Source: Phycisphaerales bacterium
Lineage (GTDB): Bacteria > Planctomycetota > Phycisphaerae > Phycisphaerales > UBA1924
Direction: 5' to 3'
DNA: 64,000 bases
Assembly: GCA_029260495.1 (NCBI GenBank)
Contig: JAJDDD010000006.1
Span: forward strand, 124,001-188,000
The position numbers were made by a program, and so were the translations under genes. Numbering within the stretch: position 1 is the first letter of the stretch; every line of letters begins with the position of its first letter. Shown piece after piece: positions 37,970 through 48,465 of the stretch. A model generated the notes under the pieces. That model worked only from the letters and a program-made list of their open reading frames with translations. It did no database searches and was not told the DNA's origin.

Positions 37970-39116
37970 CGAAGTTGAAAACCCAACGGACGATCGCTCC
38001 TGGCTCAGCGCCCTCCGCCGGATCGTGGTCAAGGTCGGCAGCCGGGCTCTTGTCGATGAAACCAATCAACTCGATGAAAACCGTGTCGCAGCGCTCGTCG
38101 CGCAGATCGCAGCTCTGCGCGCACATGACCGCGAAATAGTCCTTGTCTCCTCCGGCGCCATCGCTGCGGGCCTTGGCGATCTCAATCTTAAAAAGCGCCC
38201 CAAGGATCTGCCGAGCCTCCAGGCAGCCGCCGCCTGCGGACAGGCGCGGCTCATCGAGCTCTACCGTGAACTCTTCAAAGCAAGCGGATTCGCTGTCGGG
38301 CAGGTGCTTTTAACCCACGATGACATGCAGGCCCGGGATCGCCACCTCAACGCCCGCAACACCATCCGTCGGCTGCTCGACGCTGGCGCTATCCCAATCG
38401 TCAATGAAAACGACACCGTCGCCGTCGATGAAATCCGCGTCGGGGATAACGATCGCCTGGCTGCATTGGTCTCAACCCTCGCTGATGCAGAGCTGGTCAT
38501 TCTCCTGACGATGGTCGACGGTCTGCTCACGGCGCCGACGGAAGATGGCGGAAGATTGATCGGGCGCGTCACGGAAATGACCGACGCAGTGCGCAATCTC
38601 GCGCGCGGAAAGGGTTCGGACATCGCAGTGGGGGGGATGGAGGCGAAGCTCGAAGCAGCAGCCATGTGCATGCGCGCCGGCGAGCCTTTAATCATCGCCA
38701 ACGCCCACGAGCCGGATGTCCTCGCCCGGCTGCTCGCCGGAGAGCCGCTGGGAACACTCTTCGCTTCAACGAGAGCAGCAGGGGAAGATCGACTGGCCCA
38801 TCGCAAACGCTGGATCGCCCTCTTTCACAAGCCCGCAGGAGAAATCGAAATCGACGAAGGCGCCGTCACAGCCCTGCGCGAATCTGGCCGAAGTCTACTT
38901 CCCATCGGATGCGTAAAAGTGAGCGGCGATTTCAACATGGGCGACCCCGTGCGTATTCTGGACAGCAACGGGCAAGAGATCGCCCGAGGATTCACAAACT
39001 ATTCCAGTGACGATGTAGCAAAAATAGCTGGCAAGAGAACGACGGATATCGCTACAATTCTCGGTACGTGCGCCTATGAGGAAATCGTGCACCGGGACAA
39101 CCTGGTTGTGGTGTGA
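37962..39116 (+). CDS. proB: glutamate 5-kinase
   Basis: 384 residues. The amino-acid-kinase domain has RIVVKVGSRAL, LVSSGAIAAGLGDL, IPIVNENDTVAVDEIRVGDNDRLAALV and GKGSDIAVGGMEAKLEAA. A C-terminal PUA domain (about 285-384) has LLPIGCVKVSGDFNMGD and ARGFTNYSSDDV. It phosphorylates glutamate as the first, feedback-inhibited step of proline synthesis. proA is not adjacent. The stop overlaps the next start (TGATG). Confidence 0.95.
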   Translation: MNDEVENPTDDRSWLSALRRIVVKVGSRALVDETNQLDENRVAALVAQIAALRAHDREIVLVSSGAIAAGLGDLNLKKRPKDLPSLQAAAACGQARLIELYRELFKASGFAVGQVLLTHDDMQARDRHLNARNTIRRLLDAGAIPIVNENDTVAVDEIRVGDNDRLAALVSTLADAELVILLTMVDGLLTAPTEDGGRLIGRVTEMTDAVRNLARGKGSDIAVGGMEAKLEAAAMCMRAGEPLIIANAHEPDVLARLLAGEPLGTLFASTRAAGEDRLAHRKRWIALFHKPAGEIEIDEGAVTALRESGRSLLPIGCVKVSGDFNMGDPVRILDSNGQEIARGFTNYSSDDVAKIAGKRTTDIATILGTCAYEEIVHRDNLVVV

Positions 39117-39670
39117 TGCGACGGAAAAAAGCTCAAAGAAAATTTCTGAACGACAAGGCAGGAGTCATCTTATGGCTCGCCATCTCTATTTTTGGCGTCG
39201 TGCTTTGTTCTGGATTGGCATGGAAAGAACATGCCGCTGTCAAGGATTTTACACGATTTATCAAGACAACGGGAACTGTTCTTGATGCGCCGGAAGTCAG
39301 TGTGCTTTGGTCCGACAATACTGATCTTCGTATTCGGTATACATATACCGTAAACAAGCAACAATATGAAGCTAGTCGAGTTTCTCTTCTGAAACACCGA
39401 AGCCCTTCATATGACGAAGCATGCGCGATGCGAGATCAACACCCTAGGGGGTCGTCAATTGCCGTATACTATGATCCAACTGACCCATCGTTTTCTGTAT
39501 TGGTTCCACACACAAAATCTAAGGCATGGCTCTTCGTTGTAATTGCATTGTTCTGGTTGGCGTCAAGCATTGAAACCTTTTTCATTCTCAGGCGTTGGAA
39601 TCAAGGCGCCACTGCTCAAAGCGCCCCCGTGACCAAGTGGGACGAAGTCTTCGTTCCTAACGCCGAATAG
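39116..39670 (+). CDS. DUF3592-family membrane protein
   Basis: 184 residues from the ATG overlapping the proB stop; the GTG one codon earlier is an alternative. Two membrane helices (ILWLAISIFGVVLCSGLAW; LFVVIALFWLASSIETFFI) flank an exposed domain with TTGTVLDAPE, LRIRYTYTVNKQQYEASRV and SSIAVYYDPTDPSFSVL, the DUF3592 pattern. The function is unknown. The gene is visibly more AT-rich than its neighbours and uses different codons, so it may be a recent arrival. Confidence 0.82.
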   Translation: MRRKKAQRKFLNDKAGVILWLAISIFGVVLCSGLAWKEHAAVKDFTRFIKTTGTVLDAPEVSVLWSDNTDLRIRYTYTVNKQQYEASRVSLLKHRSPSYDEACAMRDQHPRGSSIAVYYDPTDPSFSVLVPHTKSKAWLFVVIALFWLASSIETFFILRRWNQGATAQSAPVTKWDEVFVPNAE

Positions 39671-39677
39671 CGTCGCC

Positions 39678-40346
39678 CTACGCCCGCGCTTCAATCCGAT
39701 AGCGTTCCAGATCAGGCCGTCCCCATCCCAAGAAGTTTGCCAAAAGCGCAGGCCCTTCCACGCTCAAAAAACTCTCCGGATGAAACTGTACACCAACCAG
39801 CGCCGCTGTCAGCCCGCGCTTTTGTTCCGCATCACTCCAAATCCGCCGAAGCCCCATCACAACATCGCGCTCGCTTCCATCATCGAGCGTGTCCGTCGTC
39901 CAGGCGCTCACTTCCCATCCCTCTGCGGGAATCGTTTCGCGCAGAACCACCAAACTGTGATATCGCGTCGCGACAAACGGATTAGAAAGCTCCGCGAACA
40001 CACCGCGCCCGTCGTGATGAATCTCGCTGGTCTTCCCGTGCATGATGCGCGCGTGCCGGGTCACTGTCATGCCGTGCGCAAATCCAATGCACTGATGCCC
40101 CAGGCACACACCCAGCATCGGAATGCGCCCGCCCAGCTCTTCGACAATCGCATTGGAGACTCCCGCTTCCAGCGGCGTGCAAGGTCCGGGCGAAAGAATC
40201 ACGTGCGATGGCCCGAGCTCACGAATCCCTTCCGGCGTGATCTTGTCATTCCGCACCACTTCAACCTGCGCGCCCGCGTCAAGCTCCCCGATGCGCTGCA
40301 CCAGGTTCCAGGTGAAACTGTCGTAGTTGTCGATAATCAGGATCAC
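39678..40346 (-). CDS. trpG/pabA: anthranilate/aminodeoxychorismate synthase glutaminase component
   Basis: 222 residues from a GTG at 40346 (GGAG 4 nt upstream), where homology begins (ILIIDNYDSFTWNLVQ). It is a class I glutaminase: ILSPGPCTPLEAG, the nucleophile Cys in MLGVCLGHQCIGFAHG, and the catalytic His-x-Glu in VGVQFHPESF. It supplies ammonia from glutamine to TrpE or PabB; sequence alone does not tell which. No trpE, pabB or pabC is nearby. It converges on the DUF3592 gene. Confidence 0.9.
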   Translation of the reverse strand: MILIIDNYDSFTWNLVQRIGELDAGAQVEVVRNDKITPEGIRELGPSHVILSPGPCTPLEAGVSNAIVEELGGRIPMLGVCLGHQCIGFAHGMTVTRHARIMHGKTSEIHHDGRGVFAELSNPFVATRYHSLVVLRETIPAEGWEVSAWTTDTLDDGSERDVVMGLRRIWSDAEQKRGLTAALVGVQFHPESFLSVEGPALLANFLGWGRPDLERYRIEARA

Positions 40347-40398
40347 TTCGCTCCGCCCTTCCTTGTATGCAGGCGGAGATTGTAGGCCCGTTCGACGT

Positions 40399-41190
40399 TC
40401 AGGCAGCCAGCGTCCCCGCCACGCCATCGCGAGTCACAAGGAAGAGGTCCGACGTAATCGGATAGGGCAGCCGGCGATAGTCCTCGCTGATCTTCCCCCG
40501 CAGCCGATCGACGAAATCATTCGGGTCCGCCGACATCGCCAGGAACATGTCCCGCGCCGGCGCCGCCACCAGAAAATCCCCGCCAAGCTCCGGCGCCAGC
40601 CTGCGATGAATGTTGGACATCAACAGTCTCGCTGCGTCGTATCCATCCTGCTGCGCCACGATCGCCGCTCGCCCGCCGTCTTCTGAATCGATGAGCTGCA
40701 TCTCAAGCTCCGGCGCGTATTGATCCAGATTCCGCCGCGCGATTGCTTCAAGTTCCTCAACATCCATCCCCCACTGAATCATCTGCTCAGTCGTAATGCT
40801 CACCGTCATGTGCGGCAGGTCAATCACGAACAGCACAACCGTGTCGTTCACAAAGGGCGCGTGCGCGACAAGCTCTTTCGTCAACCGCTCAAAGATCGAT
40901 TCATGATGAATTCGCGGCATGATCATCGTTCGAGCAAGGTCCATCGGCAGGCCGTCAATGCCCACAACATCACCCGCAAAGAGATGGTCGAGATACTGCT
41001 CAACGATCTCCGCCCCACGATCCACATCTGCAGCCACAAGACGGAACAAGTTGTCAAGGTCCAGCCGGCGACCGTTCACCAACGCTTCGCTCGGCCCGAT
41101 CAACTCCACCGCATACTCCGGATGCATCCGGTTCAGCATCGCGACGACCTGCTCTGCAAACGCTTCGGGTTCTTTCGGCATTTTTGACAT
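40399..41190 (-). CDS. DUF1444-family protein
   Basis: 263 residues from the ATG at 41190. FAEQVVAMLNRMHPEYAVEL, LDLDNLFRLVAAD, WGMDVEELEAIARRNLDQ, DGYDAARLLMSNI and GGDFLVAAPARDMFLAMS match the DUF1444 (YtpQ-like) family, soluble proteins of unknown function. The start is uncertain because no clear ribosome site is seen. It lies upstream of the glutaminase gene on the same strand with a 52-nt gap. Confidence 0.78.
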   Translation of the reverse strand: MSKMPKEPEAFAEQVVAMLNRMHPEYAVELIGPSEALVNGRRLDLDNLFRLVAADVDRGAEIVEQYLDHLFAGDVVGIDGLPMDLARTMIMPRIHHESIFERLTKELVAHAPFVNDTVVLFVIDLPHMTVSITTEQMIQWGMDVEELEAIARRNLDQYAPELEMQLIDSEDGGRAAIVAQQDGYDAARLLMSNIHRRLAPELGGDFLVAAPARDMFLAMSADPNDFVDRLRGKISEDYRRLPYPITSDLFLVTRDGVAGTLAA

Positions 41191-41352
41191 GTGCACACAT
41201 ACTCGCGAATGACCAACGATCCCGCCCCCTGCGTTCACGCGTCCTTTCGCTATCGGTCAAGGCGGAATCCCTATGCAGATCTTCCGTGACCTGAGCAACA
41301 TCATAATCATAGGCGTCCGAAAATGCCCCCTCAAAAGCCCCGCTATTCCCTC

Positions 41353-41360
41353 GCTACACT
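41353..41360 (+). promoter_or_regulatory. candidate -10 element for kdsA
   Basis: GCTACACT ends 9 nt before the kdsA ATG, which has no Shine-Dalgarno sequence. A transcript started here would be leaderless or nearly so. No good -35 is visible. Confidence 0.3.
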
Positions 41361-41369
41361 ATTGTCCTC

Positions 41370-42257
41370 ATGTCTTCTTCCTGTGCAATTGGTCCGGTTT
41401 CTGTCGGCGGCGCAAGTCCACTTGTGGTTATCGCTGGTCCATGTCTCCTCGAATCATACGAGGTGGCGCACAACATCGGTTGCATTGTGCGCGACGCCTG
41501 CCTTGATCTCGGCCTCAGCTACATCTTCAAGGCCAGCTTCGATAAAGCCAATCGATCAAGCCCGACTTCGGCGCGCGGGCCGGGCCTTGCCGCCGGCCTC
41601 GATATGCTCGCCAAACTTCGCGATGAGCTCGGCGTTCCCGTCACCACCGACATTCACGAGCCTGCGCAGGCGCACGCTATCGCGCAAGCCATCGACCTCA
41701 TCCAGATTCCCGCCTTCTTGTGCAGGCAGACGGATCTTATCGTCGCTTCCGCCGAAGCCGCCGGCGCGCACAATCGCGCCCTCAATATCAAGAAAGGCCA
41801 GTTCCTTTCCCCCGGCGAAATGGCGGGCCCGCTGCGCAAGGCTCTCGACGCTGGCGCGCACAACCTCATGCTCACTGAGCGCGGCACAACCTTCGGCTAC
41901 CACCGGCTCATCAATGACTTCATCGGCGTCGGCGACCTTCTCGAACTCACGATTGAGCGTCCCGATGCCGCCGCCACCGGGCCATTTCCGGTTTGCTTCG
42001 ATTGCACCCACTCCACCCAAAGGCCTGGGGTCGCAGACACGACGGGGGGCTTCCCCCGCCGCGCTCCGCTTCTCGCGCAAGCCGCCGTCGCTGCCGGCGT
42101 CCACGCGGTCTTTATCGAATGTCACCCCGACCCCTCCTCCGCAGCCAGCGACGCCGCCACCATGCTCCCGCTCGCGACCCTTCCCCCCCTTCTTCACACC
42201 CTCGCCCGTCTTCACGCGGCGCTTCATGCCAGCCCCGCATCGACGCCGATCCATTGA
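41370..42257 (+). CDS. kdsA: 3-deoxy-8-phosphooctulonate (Kdo-8-P) synthase
   Basis: 295 residues. FKASFDKANRSS, TTDIHEPAQA, IQIPAFLCRQTDLI, IKKGQFLSPGEM, LTERGTTFGYHRLI and FIECHPDPSSAASDA are the KdsA landmarks. The loop IAGPCLLES has Cys, not Asn, at the metal position, placing it with the metal-dependent class like the Aquifex enzyme. It condenses PEP with arabinose-5-phosphate to make Kdo-8-P for lipopolysaccharide, so an LPS-type outer membrane is expected. No other Kdo genes are nearby. Confidence 0.95.
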   Translation: MSSSCAIGPVSVGGASPLVVIAGPCLLESYEVAHNIGCIVRDACLDLGLSYIFKASFDKANRSSPTSARGPGLAAGLDMLAKLRDELGVPVTTDIHEPAQAHAIAQAIDLIQIPAFLCRQTDLIVASAEAAGAHNRALNIKKGQFLSPGEMAGPLRKALDAGAHNLMLTERGTTFGYHRLINDFIGVGDLLELTIERPDAAATGPFPVCFDCTHSTQRPGVADTTGGFPRRAPLLAQAAVAAGVHAVFIECHPDPSSAASDAATMLPLATLPPLLHTLARLHAALHASPASTPIH

Positions 42258-42287
42258 CCGGCGGCGCCCCATCGCCATAGGGTTAAT

Positions 42288-42812
42288 GTGAACATGAAAT
42301 GCGATCGATGTGAAAATCAGGCAACAGTGCACGAAGTCACCGTGCATAAGGGCACAAAGGTCGAAAAGCACCTCTGCGAAATCTGCGCCAAGGATGAAGG
42401 CGTCGTCGTCCAGCATCCGCCGATGAGCACGCTTCTCAGCAAGTTCGTCATCTCAACCGAACCCGGCGCCAAAGATCATCGCCCCGCCTGCCCCATCTGC
42501 GCCATGACGTTCGCTGAGTTTCGCCAGCATGGCCTGCTCGGATGCCCCTCCTGCTACCAGACCTTTGAAGAGCAGCTCATCCCATTGCTCGAGCGCGCCC
42601 ACGAGGGGGGTTCACTCCATGTGGGCAAGATTCCCCGCCGGGCCGGCAAGTCTCTCGATCGTCATCAGCGCCTCGCCGCCCTCCGCCGCGAACTCACCGA
42701 GGCTGTCTCACTGGAACGCTACGAGCGTGCTGCGGAGCTTCGCGACGAACTTCGCACCGTCGGAGACGTTCCTCCCGACGCCGAAACGGACCATGAACCC
42801 GAACTTTCATAA
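42288..42812 (+). CDS. mcsA: McsA-like zinc-finger and UVR-domain protein
   Basis: 174 residues from a GTG at 42288 (an ATG two codons in is equally possible). Two Zn-binding CxxC pairs occur in the first half (CDRCENQATVHEV, CEICA) and two more in ACPICAMTFAEF and LGCPSCYQTF. A UVR-type helical pair with LRRELTEAVSLERYERAAEL is near the end. McsA activates the arginine kinase McsB, encoded 18 nt downstream. ctsR and clpC, which complete the operon in Bacillus, are not here. Confidence 0.9.
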   Translation: MNMKCDRCENQATVHEVTVHKGTKVEKHLCEICAKDEGVVVQHPPMSTLLSKFVISTEPGAKDHRPACPICAMTFAEFRQHGLLGCPSCYQTFEEQLIPLLERAHEGGSLHVGKIPRRAGKSLDRHQRLAALRRELTEAVSLERYERAAELRDELRTVGDVPPDAETDHEPELS

Positions 42813-42830
42813 GCGATTGCGAACCGACGT

Positions 42831-43889
42831 ATGCCCTCCTCTATAGACATCGCGCGACACGTCGAATGGCTCGAACCCGACGGCCCCGATGGCGATGTCG
42901 TCCTCTCCTCCCGCGTTCGCCTTGCTCGCAACCTCGCCGGCTTCCCCTTTCTCACCAAGGCTGACCGCGAGGATCGCCGCCACGTCCTCGATCTCGCCAG
43001 ACAGCACACACTCAGTGGCGACCTTGCTGATCAAATGATCTGGGTTGATCTCACCGAGACAACTGGTCTCGAGCGTGAACTTCTCGTCGAACGCCACCTG
43101 ATTTCCAAACAGCACGCCAAAGGCGATGAGCCCCGCGCCGTCGCCATCTCCTCTCCCGACGAGCGCCTCGCGATCATGGTCAACGAGGAGGACCACCTCC
43201 GCATCCAGGTCATGCGCTCGGGCCTGCGCCTCTCGGATGCATTCGCCAGCATCGACACCATCGACAACACCCTCGAACAGTGCATCGACTTCGCCTTTTG
43301 CCCTCGCTTTGGCTACCTGACTGCCTGCCCCACCAATGTTGGCGCCGGCATCCGCGTCTCCGTCATGCTTCACCTGCCCGCCCTCAAACTCACCGGCGAA
43401 ATCGAAAAAGTGCGCCGCGCCGCCAAGGATATGTGCCTCGCTGTGCGCGGCTTTTATGGCGAAGGCTCCGACGCCGTCGGCGATCTCTACCAGATCAGCA
43501 ATCAAACCACGCTTGGAAAATCCGAACACCAGATACTCGAAAACTTCGAGTGTGAAATCATCCCCAAAATCATCGCCTACGAGCGCCACGCGCGCCAGAC
43601 TCTTCTCAAAAAACGCAGGCTTGTCCTCGAAGATCACGCACACCGCGCCCTTGGAACGCTCGAACGCGCACGCCTCCTCACCGCAGACGAAGCACTCCAG
43701 CTTCTCAGTGCAGTTCGGCATGGCCTCGTCGTCGGCGTTCTCAAAGATGAAGCAAATCTCGCGACCATCGCCAAGCTCATGCTCCTCACCCAGCCTGCCC
43801 ATCTCCAAAGAGCTGTTGACAAAGAGATGAACCAATCCAAACGCCGCATCGCCCGCGCACAGCTCGTCCGCGAGATGCTCGCACCCTGA
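42831..43889 (+). CDS. mcsB: protein-arginine kinase McsB
   Basis: 352 residues, full length, of the phosphagen-kinase fold: VVLSSRVRLARNLAGFPF, MVNEEDHLRIQVM, a FGYLTACPTNVGAGIRVSV loop and RGFYGEGSDAVGDLYQISN. It phosphorylates arginine residues, marking proteins for ClpCP degradation. It follows mcsA by 18 nt. No cognate phosphatase (YwlE) is visible in the window. Confidence 0.94.
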   Translation: MPSSIDIARHVEWLEPDGPDGDVVLSSRVRLARNLAGFPFLTKADREDRRHVLDLARQHTLSGDLADQMIWVDLTETTGLERELLVERHLISKQHAKGDEPRAVAISSPDERLAIMVNEEDHLRIQVMRSGLRLSDAFASIDTIDNTLEQCIDFAFCPRFGYLTACPTNVGAGIRVSVMLHLPALKLTGEIEKVRRAAKDMCLAVRGFYGEGSDAVGDLYQISNQTTLGKSEHQILENFECEIIPKIIAYERHARQTLLKKRRLVLEDHAHRALGTLERARLLTADEALQLLSAVRHGLVVGVLKDEANLATIAKLMLLTQPAHLQRAVDKEMNQSKRRIARAQLVREMLAP

Positions 43890-43898
43890 GGTCAACTC

Positions 43899-44924
43899 AT
43901 GGCTCCAGCACCGGACAACGCCGCCGCCGACCTCAACCCAGAGTCACCAACTCTGGAAAAACAAGACAAAAACACCACCAAACACTTCCACTGGCCCCCG
44001 CGCCCTGTTGAAGTCGCATCTCCCCTGGTCACCGACCATTCGCGCGATGCATCATCCACATCCCAGAAAGCCGGTCGCTTCGCCGCCACCCGCCGCGCCC
44101 TCGCAGAGATCGAGCGCGTCTGGCTCCAGCCAACGCGTCAGCCACTCGCAGTCCGCATGCGCACAACAGGCTGGACTCCCGACCATCCCGCCCTCTACTG
44201 CGAACAGTGCGGCCTGACCGTCGGCGCCTACGAAGAAACAGAGTTCGGATGTGCAAACTGCCACAACATGCGCTGGCCATGGGATCGTTTCGTCAGGCTC
44301 AGCGAATACGACGGCCACCTCGCCAAGTGGGTGAAAGAAGTGAAGTTTGAGCGCAGCAGAATCCTCGCGCGCGATCTCGGCGCCCTGCTTGGTAAGCAAC
44401 TCCGCAGCGCCGGCGCGCTCGACCAATCAAACAAAAACCTTCTCGTCATCCCGATGCCCACAACCTGGCGCCGTCGCGCAGCTCGCGGCGTCGATCACGC
44501 CCTCCTGATCGCTGACGCTGTCGCCAGGGAACTCCAGTCCCCTCTCCAGATCGCACTCTCCCGCCGCCACACCCCAAGCCAGCGCGCCGTTCCACCCAGC
44601 CAGCGATCTCGAAACGCAGCCCGCGCCCGTTACACGCTCCGCCGCCCCGAGCGATTGCTCGGCAAACGCATCATCCTCGTCGACGACGTTCGCACGTCAG
44701 GCGCCTCTCTCGACGCCGCCTCCCGCGCCATCAGACGGGCTCTTGATCCGCTCGCAGCCCCTCCCAGAGCCCAAATTGTCGAAATCTGGGCCGCCACCCT
44801 CGGCTCCGCTCCGGATCCAGCTCGCAAAATGACACTCTCGAAGCAGCAGCAAATGACGAGTACTCAGCACCTTGGAGAGAAATTCCAGGCTCGCCAATCC
44901 CCAAGTTGTCCCCCAGACTCCTGA
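43899..44924 (+). CDS. comF: ComF-family phosphoribosyltransferase-like protein
   Basis: 341 residues. After a variable N-terminus of about 95 residues comes a Zn-finger-like part (YCEQCGLTVGAYEETEFGC, then CHN), then LVIPMPTTWRRRAARGVDHALLIADAV and the PRPP loop IILVDDVRTSGASLDAASRA. ComF is needed for DNA uptake in naturally competent bacteria. The C-terminal 40 residues look disordered. It is 9 nt after mcsB and likely co-transcribed. dprA lies 2 kb away beyond the 16S gene. Confidence 0.88.
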   Translation: MAPAPDNAAADLNPESPTLEKQDKNTTKHFHWPPRPVEVASPLVTDHSRDASSTSQKAGRFAATRRALAEIERVWLQPTRQPLAVRMRTTGWTPDHPALYCEQCGLTVGAYEETEFGCANCHNMRWPWDRFVRLSEYDGHLAKWVKEVKFERSRILARDLGALLGKQLRSAGALDQSNKNLLVIPMPTTWRRRAARGVDHALLIADAVARELQSPLQIALSRRHTPSQRAVPPSQRSRNAARARYTLRRPERLLGKRIILVDDVRTSGASLDAASRAIRRALDPLAAPPRAQIVEIWAATLGSAPDPARKMTLSKQQQMTSTQHLGEKFQARQSPSCPPDS

Positions 44925-45374
44925 CCCGGTTGACATCGCAAAATAGATCGCTACTCTTTCCCGTCTGGCTCAGGCACACCAGCTTGAGGCGGTGGGGTGT
45001 CACTCGCACTCCAGATTCTCTTTGACAAGTGAACGGTTGGGAAGCTACGAGAATGCGAGGCGGCGGCCGGCGCGTACAACGCCGGACCATGGCATGGTCA
45101 TGCCGTTCGCCTAATCCCATGCTGCGTTGAATTTCTAACAGCATTCAACGCTGCTGAGACATTCTTGTGCTTCTGATAAAATGACAGAATCGAATGTTAA
45201 AGCTTATTTAAAGTCAGCGGGGACAATAGCCCCCCGTTGGCCCTCCGCAGATCGGCCCCGTCCGGGACGCGGAGGAGACCGGCAACTCGTGTAAAAAGCG
45301 AGTTGTTTTACAGGTTAACCTTCTGTTGACATAAGGCTTGTGATCGCCTCGGTGGTCGCAGGCTTGACGATATT
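44925..45374 (+). promoter_or_regulatory. 16S rRNA promoter and leader region
   Basis: The region has no gene. The best promoter is CTGAGA (45154-45159), a 17-nt spacer, then TAAAAT (45177-45182), matching 4/6 and 5/6 of the sigma-70 consensus. Downstream are two hairpins: CCTCCGC/GCGGAGG (45242-45275), and CAACTCG/CGAGTTG (45283-45305) followed directly by TTTTA. The second looks like a terminator or attenuator, so antitermination may be needed to reach the 16S gene. Confidence 0.45.
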
Positions 45375-46875
<1,501 letters not shown>

Positions 46876-47053
46876 GATTTCCTTAGACCAGCCCGTGCGG
46901 AAGATCACGATCTTCACCATTCCCGGTGAGATCAATAACCCCTTCCGCCGCAGAGAGATCTGCAGCTGGCTCTGTCAGCGCACTCTCGTCCGCCTCGTGC
47001 GGACAACGAGGCAGCAATGCCTCGCCAAATGCTCCCAACCGTTCCTAATATAC

Positions 47054-47091
47054 AAAAGCCCCGGTCCAACTCAGGATCGGGGCTTTTTTTT
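47054..47091. terminator. bidirectional terminator between 16S rRNA and dprA
   Basis: AAAAGCCCCGGTCC pairs with GGATCGGGGCTTTT (one G-T pair) around the loop AACTCA, followed by a run of T's. The A run on the left makes it work for dprA on the other strand too. It closes the 16S transcript about 185 nt after the mature end. Confidence 0.9.
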
Positions 47092-47153
47092 ATTTCCATC
47101 AGCGCTTTCGTGGAAACAAAACGCCTCGCGCCACAACACGCCATATTAAAAAA

Positions 47154-48380
47154 TCACAGGCGCCGGACAAAACGCCCGCCGTCGCGCGCAATCGCGCCGC
47201 GTACCTCCAGAATCGTCGCATCCGCCCGCACCACGCCCGCCTCCAGCCCCGTTGCCCGCACCAGCTCATCCAGACTCTTGGCCTCTGCCAGCGCCTCCAA
47301 AACTGTCCGCTGTGAAACTGTCAGGTTGAGCACGCCGTCCCTCGCGCCTGCCCGATTGGCGCCGCCTGAGAAGGAAAGCCTTTTCTCAATCTCGCCAGCC
47401 CCCGTCTCAGCACCTCCATCGTTCTCATCCGCAACGATCTTTCGCCACCCAACTTCCGCCCCCTCATGCGCCCGCCGCGCCAGCCCCTCCAATGTCTCGA
47501 CAACATCCCCAGGCTCGGTCACCACCGCCGCTCCACCACTTTTAATAAGCTCCAGCGTTCCTTCCGAACTCGCGGAATCAACCCGCCCGGGAATCGCCAT
47601 CACCTCGCGCCCCTGTTCCTCCGCAGCCATCCGCGCTGTAATCAGCGCCCCCGAACGCCTCCCCGCTTCAACCACAATCACGCCCAGAGACATCCCCGAA
47701 AGAATCCGATTCCGCGACGGAAAATTTTTCGGCGTCGGAATCGTCTCCATAGGCAGCTCCGAAATCACCGCCCCGCCGCGCGCAACAATGTCGTCGTACA
47801 TCGGTCCATGTTCTGGCGGATACACCTGCCCCAGCCCGCTCCCCATCACCGCAACCGTTCGCCCATTTGCCCGCAGCGCCCCCCGATGCGCCGCTGCATC
47901 AATCCCCCGCGCCCCGCCCGAAACGATTGGCAGCCCCGCCCCCGCCAGCGCCGCCGCAAAACGCTCCGCCTGCTCAATCCCATACGCGGTGCAGTTCCTC
48001 GAACCCACGAGAGCCACCGCGAACCGATCAACCTCCGCTGAGAGCGCTCCGCGCACATACAATATCGGCGGCGCGTCGAAGAGTTCACGCAAAAGTGGTG
48101 GATAGGCGTCATCAAAGACACACACAATGTGCGCGCCAATGCGATTTGCGTGCGCACACTCGCGCTCGGCAATCGCATCAACCCCCGCCCGCGCGCGCAT
48201 GTGCGCTTCTGCCTTCTCTGCGCCAATCCCGCGCACACGCAGGAGCTGCGCCCGCGTCGCGTTCAAGACTTTTTCCGCAGACCCAATTTTCTCCACCGCC
48301 CGCCCAATCAACACCGGCCCCAACCCCGGCATCAGCGTCAGTTTCAATAACGCATCACGTTCACGAGCGACATCACCCAT
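47154..48380 (-). CDS. dprA: DNA-processing protein DprA
   Basis: 408 residues. The N-terminal SAM/HhH-like part (VLNATRAQLLRVRGIGAEKA) is followed by the Rossmann-like core with ALVGSRNCTAYG, LPIVSGGARGIDAAAHRGAL, VAVMGSGLGQVYPPEH and AMAAEEQGREVMAIPG-type motifs, then a C-terminal winged helix (SQRTVLEALAEAKSLDELVRATGL). It loads RecA on incoming single-stranded DNA during transformation. With comF nearby and a pseudopilin in the window, it hints at competence, though dprA is also widespread in non-competent bacteria. Confidence 0.94.
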   Translation of the reverse strand: MGDVARERDALLKLTLMPGLGPVLIGRAVEKIGSAEKVLNATRAQLLRVRGIGAEKAEAHMRARAGVDAIAERECAHANRIGAHIVCVFDDAYPPLLRELFDAPPILYVRGALSAEVDRFAVALVGSRNCTAYGIEQAERFAAALAGAGLPIVSGGARGIDAAAHRGALRANGRTVAVMGSGLGQVYPPEHGPMYDDIVARGGAVISELPMETIPTPKNFPSRNRILSGMSLGVIVVEAGRRSGALITARMAAEEQGREVMAIPGRVDSASSEGTLELIKSGGAAVVTEPGDVVETLEGLARRAHEGAEVGWRKIVADENDGGAETGAGEIEKRLSFSGGANRAGARDGVLNLTVSQRTVLEALAEAKSLDELVRATGLEAGVVRADATILEVRGAIARDGGRFVRRL

Positions 48381-48465
48381 GCTCCAGAGTGTAACAACGA
48401 CCTTGGAATGCCTGGAAATAGGTGTTTATAGCTGAACCGTGTGCGACGTCCTATCATGGTCCGAG

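Noticed and set aside
42807-43895. 362-codon frame opposite mcsB
   Set aside because: Antisense shadow; the mcsB reading explains the sequence completely.
45326-45354. Perfect TTGACA just upstream of the 16S gene
   Set aside because: No -10-like hexamer at the right distance; transcription would start too close to the mature 5' end.
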